Of a DNA stretch of 19,395 bases, positions 17,045 to 19,395 are shown piece by piece. Made by a program: the position numbers and the translations under genes. Position 1 is the first letter of the stretch. The number at the start of each line of letters is the position of its first letter. Source of the stretch: Chromera velia (Eukaryota > Sar > Chromeraceae); contig JAHBMJ010002365.1 of the NCBI GenBank assembly GCA_018398765.1, positions 1-19,395 on the forward strand. Reading direction: 5' to 3'. The notes beneath the pieces were generated by a model that was given only the letters and a program-made list of their open reading frames with translations, was not told the origin of the DNA and did not search any database.

Positions 17045-19395
17045 ATGAAGGTCTTCGCAGCTCTTTCTCTTATTGCTCTGGCCAAGGCTGGGCCTCACCA
17101 CCGTCACAGGGCGGCCCACTCAAAGGCAGCTCCCGCGGCACCTGCTGCCGTCGCTCAGACTTCCTACAGCTGCCCTGCTGGCTACTCTCTGTCGGGCTCC
17201 ACTTGTACCTCCTCCTCTTCCGTGGGCTACCAGACCCAGCAGATCCCTCAGACATCCTCCGTCGCTGCTCAGGCTTTCTGCGCTTCGGTGAGTATGTTTC
17301 GTCTTCGGGGTGATGAGCTTTTCTTCGATCGCAGAATGTCCGTCTCTTGTTGCCTTGTTGCCGTCTCCGTTCGTTGTGCTTGTTTGTTCTCCTCCGAACT
17401 GCACTGTCTGACTTCTTGTGTCTCTCCATCACACTGTTACGTTTCGCATGATCTCACTGTCTCTGCTTTCAGGGATCCATGCAAGGCGGCATGTGTGTGA
17501 GCTCCACAACGGTCGCGAAGGTCGCCAGCCACGAGACCATCCAGGTCCCCCAGACCTCCTGCCCTGCCGGCACCTCCATGGCTGGCGGCTCCTGCATCGG
17601 CACCAAGACCGTCGAAGTTCCTGTGACCACCATGACGACCCAGACGGAGCAGTACTCCGTGGCTCCCGTGACCACTTACGCCACCGACACCGTCACCTCC
17701 TACAGCTGCCCTGCCGGGACTGTGGAGTCTGGCGCCGGCTGCATGAGCTCCACCTCATCTCCCGTCTCCTACTCCTGCCCTGACGGCTCCTCTCCCGCCG
17801 GCGGAATGTGCAGCACCACCACCTTCTCTTCTGTGCAGTCCTGCCCCGCGTCAGTTGCCGCTGTTGGCTTCACGTCTTGAGTTTCAAATTGCTGCTTATT
17901 TCACGTCAGCCCGGCCGATCTCTCACGAAGCTTCCCTTTCGCTTTTCATCTTTCCCTGTCTTCTCCCCTGTTGCTTCAGAAGACGTTAGCTCGCTTCATT
18001 CACTGACTTTTTTCCCTCTGAGCTCTCTGACTGCCTCAAGCAAGTTTGAGCTCTCAAACTCCCGGACGTTTTCTTCGGCATGCCTTCCTGTCTGCGTCGT
18101 TGCGAATCGATGTGCATTTCTTTCCTGTCCTGTCCTGCTTTTTTTCTCTCAGAGGCTACACCGACACCGGATCTGGATGCATGACTACCTCCACCGAGAC
18201 CTTCGCCGCTACTGCCTCGACCTCTGGCAAGGGGAAGTACGCCTCGGTGTCCTACTCGTGCCCCAAGGGCGCCACACTCTCTGGCAGCTCCTGCATGACC
18301 TCCTCCACTCAGTCGGCGCCCTACACCGTCGAGCAGGTCCCCCAGACTAGCTCTGTGGCTGCACAGGCATTCTGCGCCTCGGTCAGTCAATGGTTAATCA
18401 ATTTAGTTCGGTCGTTTCCCCTCCCTCCCCTTCGCCTTTTCTCTCCTCCGACTCGGCTCTATGGGTCTCCGCGTTGTGTTGTGACGGGAGGTCAAATGAA
18501 ATGAGTAGCTCTTCTGCATGAGGGCGGTTGGAGTTTCTGGCTCGTTGAAGGGAAGAACTTTACAGGAATTGAAACAAAAAAGGACGTGCCAGCATGCAGC
18601 TCTCCATCCAATCCCGTCGCCCTCCGCCAATCTGCATATTTTTCTTTCAAGGTTCACCCTCCCGTCTGCGTTTCTCCTCAGGGATCCATGCAAGGCGGCA
18701 TGTGTGTGAGCTCCACAACGGTCGCGAAGGTCGCCAGCCACGAGACCATCCAGGTCCCCCAGACCTCCTGCCCTGCCGGCACCTCCATGGCTGGCGGCTC
18801 CTGCATCGGCACCAAGACCGTCGAAGTTCCTGTGACCACCATGACGACCCAGACGGAGCAGTACTCCGTGGCTCCCGTGACCACTTACGCCACCGACACC
18901 GTCACCTCCTACAGCTGCCCTGCCGGGACTGTGGAGTCTGGCGCCGGCTGCATGAGCTCCACCTCATCTCCCGTCTCCTACTCCTGCCCTGACGGCTCCT
19001 CTCCCGCCGGCGGAATGTGCAGCACCACCACCTACTCCACTGTGCAGTCCTGCCCCGCGTGAGTCGCTTGAGTCTGCCCTTTTTGTTCTGCATGTTCTCC
19101 ATGTGCCTCTTCTGCCTCTTCGCTTTGTCCTGACGCAGCTCTGCCGCTCCTTCCCTCTCTTCATTTCCTCCGACAGCTTGTCTGTCTCCTTTAAAGATCC
19201 TTCGCCTAACAACTTCCAACCCTGTTTCTTCCTCTTCTCATTTTCTGATAAGAAGAACACTTCAGACACCCATCAGTAGACACATGCAGCTATCGCGTTT
19301 CCTTCCTGCCCCTCTGCTCTTCTCTCTTCTCCCCCCCTGCAGCGGCTACACCGACACCGGGGCTGGCTGCATGACCTCCTCAACCATCCCCGCCA
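17045..19395 (+). CDS. Secreted Cys-rich protein with CPxG...C loops, oocyst-wall-protein-like (3' end outside window)
   Basis: Exons: 17045-17287, 17473-17849, 18153-18381, 18682-19058 and 19343 to the edge. All have canonical GT-AG introns (185, 303, 300 and 284 nt) and consistent phases. The start ATG at 17045 opens a signal peptide (MKVFAALSLIALAKAG) followed by a short His/Ala-rich stretch. The mature part repeats a 12-residue loop C-P-x-G-x5-G-x2-C (for example CPAGTSMAGGSC and CPKGATLSGSSC), separated by Ser/Thr/Val/Gln-rich linkers. A 377-nt exon plus a 229-nt exon make one 202-residue module with 12 Cys; the first exon pair is complete and a second is under way at the edge. Paired-Cys loops of this kind are typical of apicomplexan oocyst wall proteins and other disulfide-linked extracellular coat proteins. 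A role in a cell or cyst wall is inferred. No membrane anchor is seen so far. Confidence 0.85.
17473..17849 (+). repeat. Duplicated 377-bp coding exon, copy 1
   Basis: Exon 2 of the wall-protein-like gene, encoding GSMQGGMCVSS through SVQSCPA (8 Cys). It matches 18682-19058 at 374 of 377 bases. The only differences are in three adjacent codons near the 3' end (TTC TCT TCT here, TAC TCC ACT in copy 2). The donor is GTCAGT. Confidence 0.95.
18153..18381 (+). repeat. 229-bp partner exon of the repeated module
   Basis: Exon 3 encodes GYTDTGSGCMT through QTSSVAAQAFCAS (4 Cys). Its 3' half is homologous to the end of exon 1 (17237-17287; same QTSSVAAQAFCAS peptide) but differs at many synonymous sites. 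Its 5' end is homologous to the partial exon at 19343-19395, which has also diverged. Confidence 0.85.
18682..19058 (+). repeat. Duplicated 377-bp coding exon, copy 2
   Basis: Exon 4 of the wall-protein-like gene is nearly identical to 17473-17849. Its acceptor is TTCTCCTCAG and its donor GTGAGT. The flanking introns show no extended similarity to those around copy 1. Confidence 0.95.

Noticed and set aside
17418-18992. Open frames reading HARRHVCELHNGREGRQ and its repeat at 18594-18992, and antisense frames at 17469-17675 and 18678-18884
   Set aside because: They are shadow frames of the duplicated 377-bp exon. They appear twice only because the exon does.
1-19395. CRISPR arrays, bacterial operons and ribosomal RNA genes
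   Set aside because: No regularly spaced repeat-spacer arrays, Shine-Dalgarno-led gene runs or rRNA-like segments were seen. The only regular repeats are microsatellites and the duplicated exons or element repeats.

Overview
This is a eukaryotic nuclear window. It has no bacterial-style operons. Genes are split into short exons by GT-AG introns with C/T-rich acceptor tracts, and simple repeats are abundant. The secreted Cys-rich gene at the right end carries CPxG...C loops like those of apicomplexan oocyst wall proteins. With base composition near 50% GC and a Ty1/copia-like element, this suggests an alveolate, most likely a chromerid alga such as Chromera velia. The taxon is an inference and no database was searched.

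Layout, left to right. (1) 1-433, minus strand: the 5' end of a gene encoding perfect-period 31-residue repeats; it runs off the left edge. (2) 434-1284: intergenic space between divergent genes. (3) 1285-7218, plus strand: a 12-exon gene assembled here for an unrecognised protein of about 813 residues, with one N-terminal hydrophobic segment, a conserved-looking globular N-terminal third, a long disordered acidic/Ser-rich middle and a folded C-terminus. (4) 7219-12557: the space between the convergent ends of two genes. It holds a degenerate Ty1/copia-like retroelement (about 8738-11390) with a gag gene, a frameshifted zinc-knuckle tail, integrase/RNase H remnants and a 95%-identical flanking direct repeat, plus AT-rich islands on both sides. 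(5) 12558-16490, minus strand: a 12-exon gene assembled here for a 441-residue protein with a Pro/Gln/Ala-rich N-terminal half, a charged helical middle and a C-terminal cysteine cluster. (6) 16491-17044: intergenic space between divergent genes. (7) 17045 to the right edge, plus strand: the secreted Cys-rich wall-protein-like gene, built from tandemly duplicated exon pairs.

The most striking observation is in gene 7. Two 377-bp exons (17473-17849 and 18682-19058) differ at only 3 positions, although the introns around them and the partner exons have diverged. The near-identity begins and ends exactly at the splice sites, which points to exon-restricted concerted evolution, perhaps through spliced-transcript-templated conversion.

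All exon models were built by hand from splice consensus and reading phase. The two large models close exactly in frame (2442 and 1326 nt), but individual boundaries need transcript data. The four genes show no obvious shared pathway.
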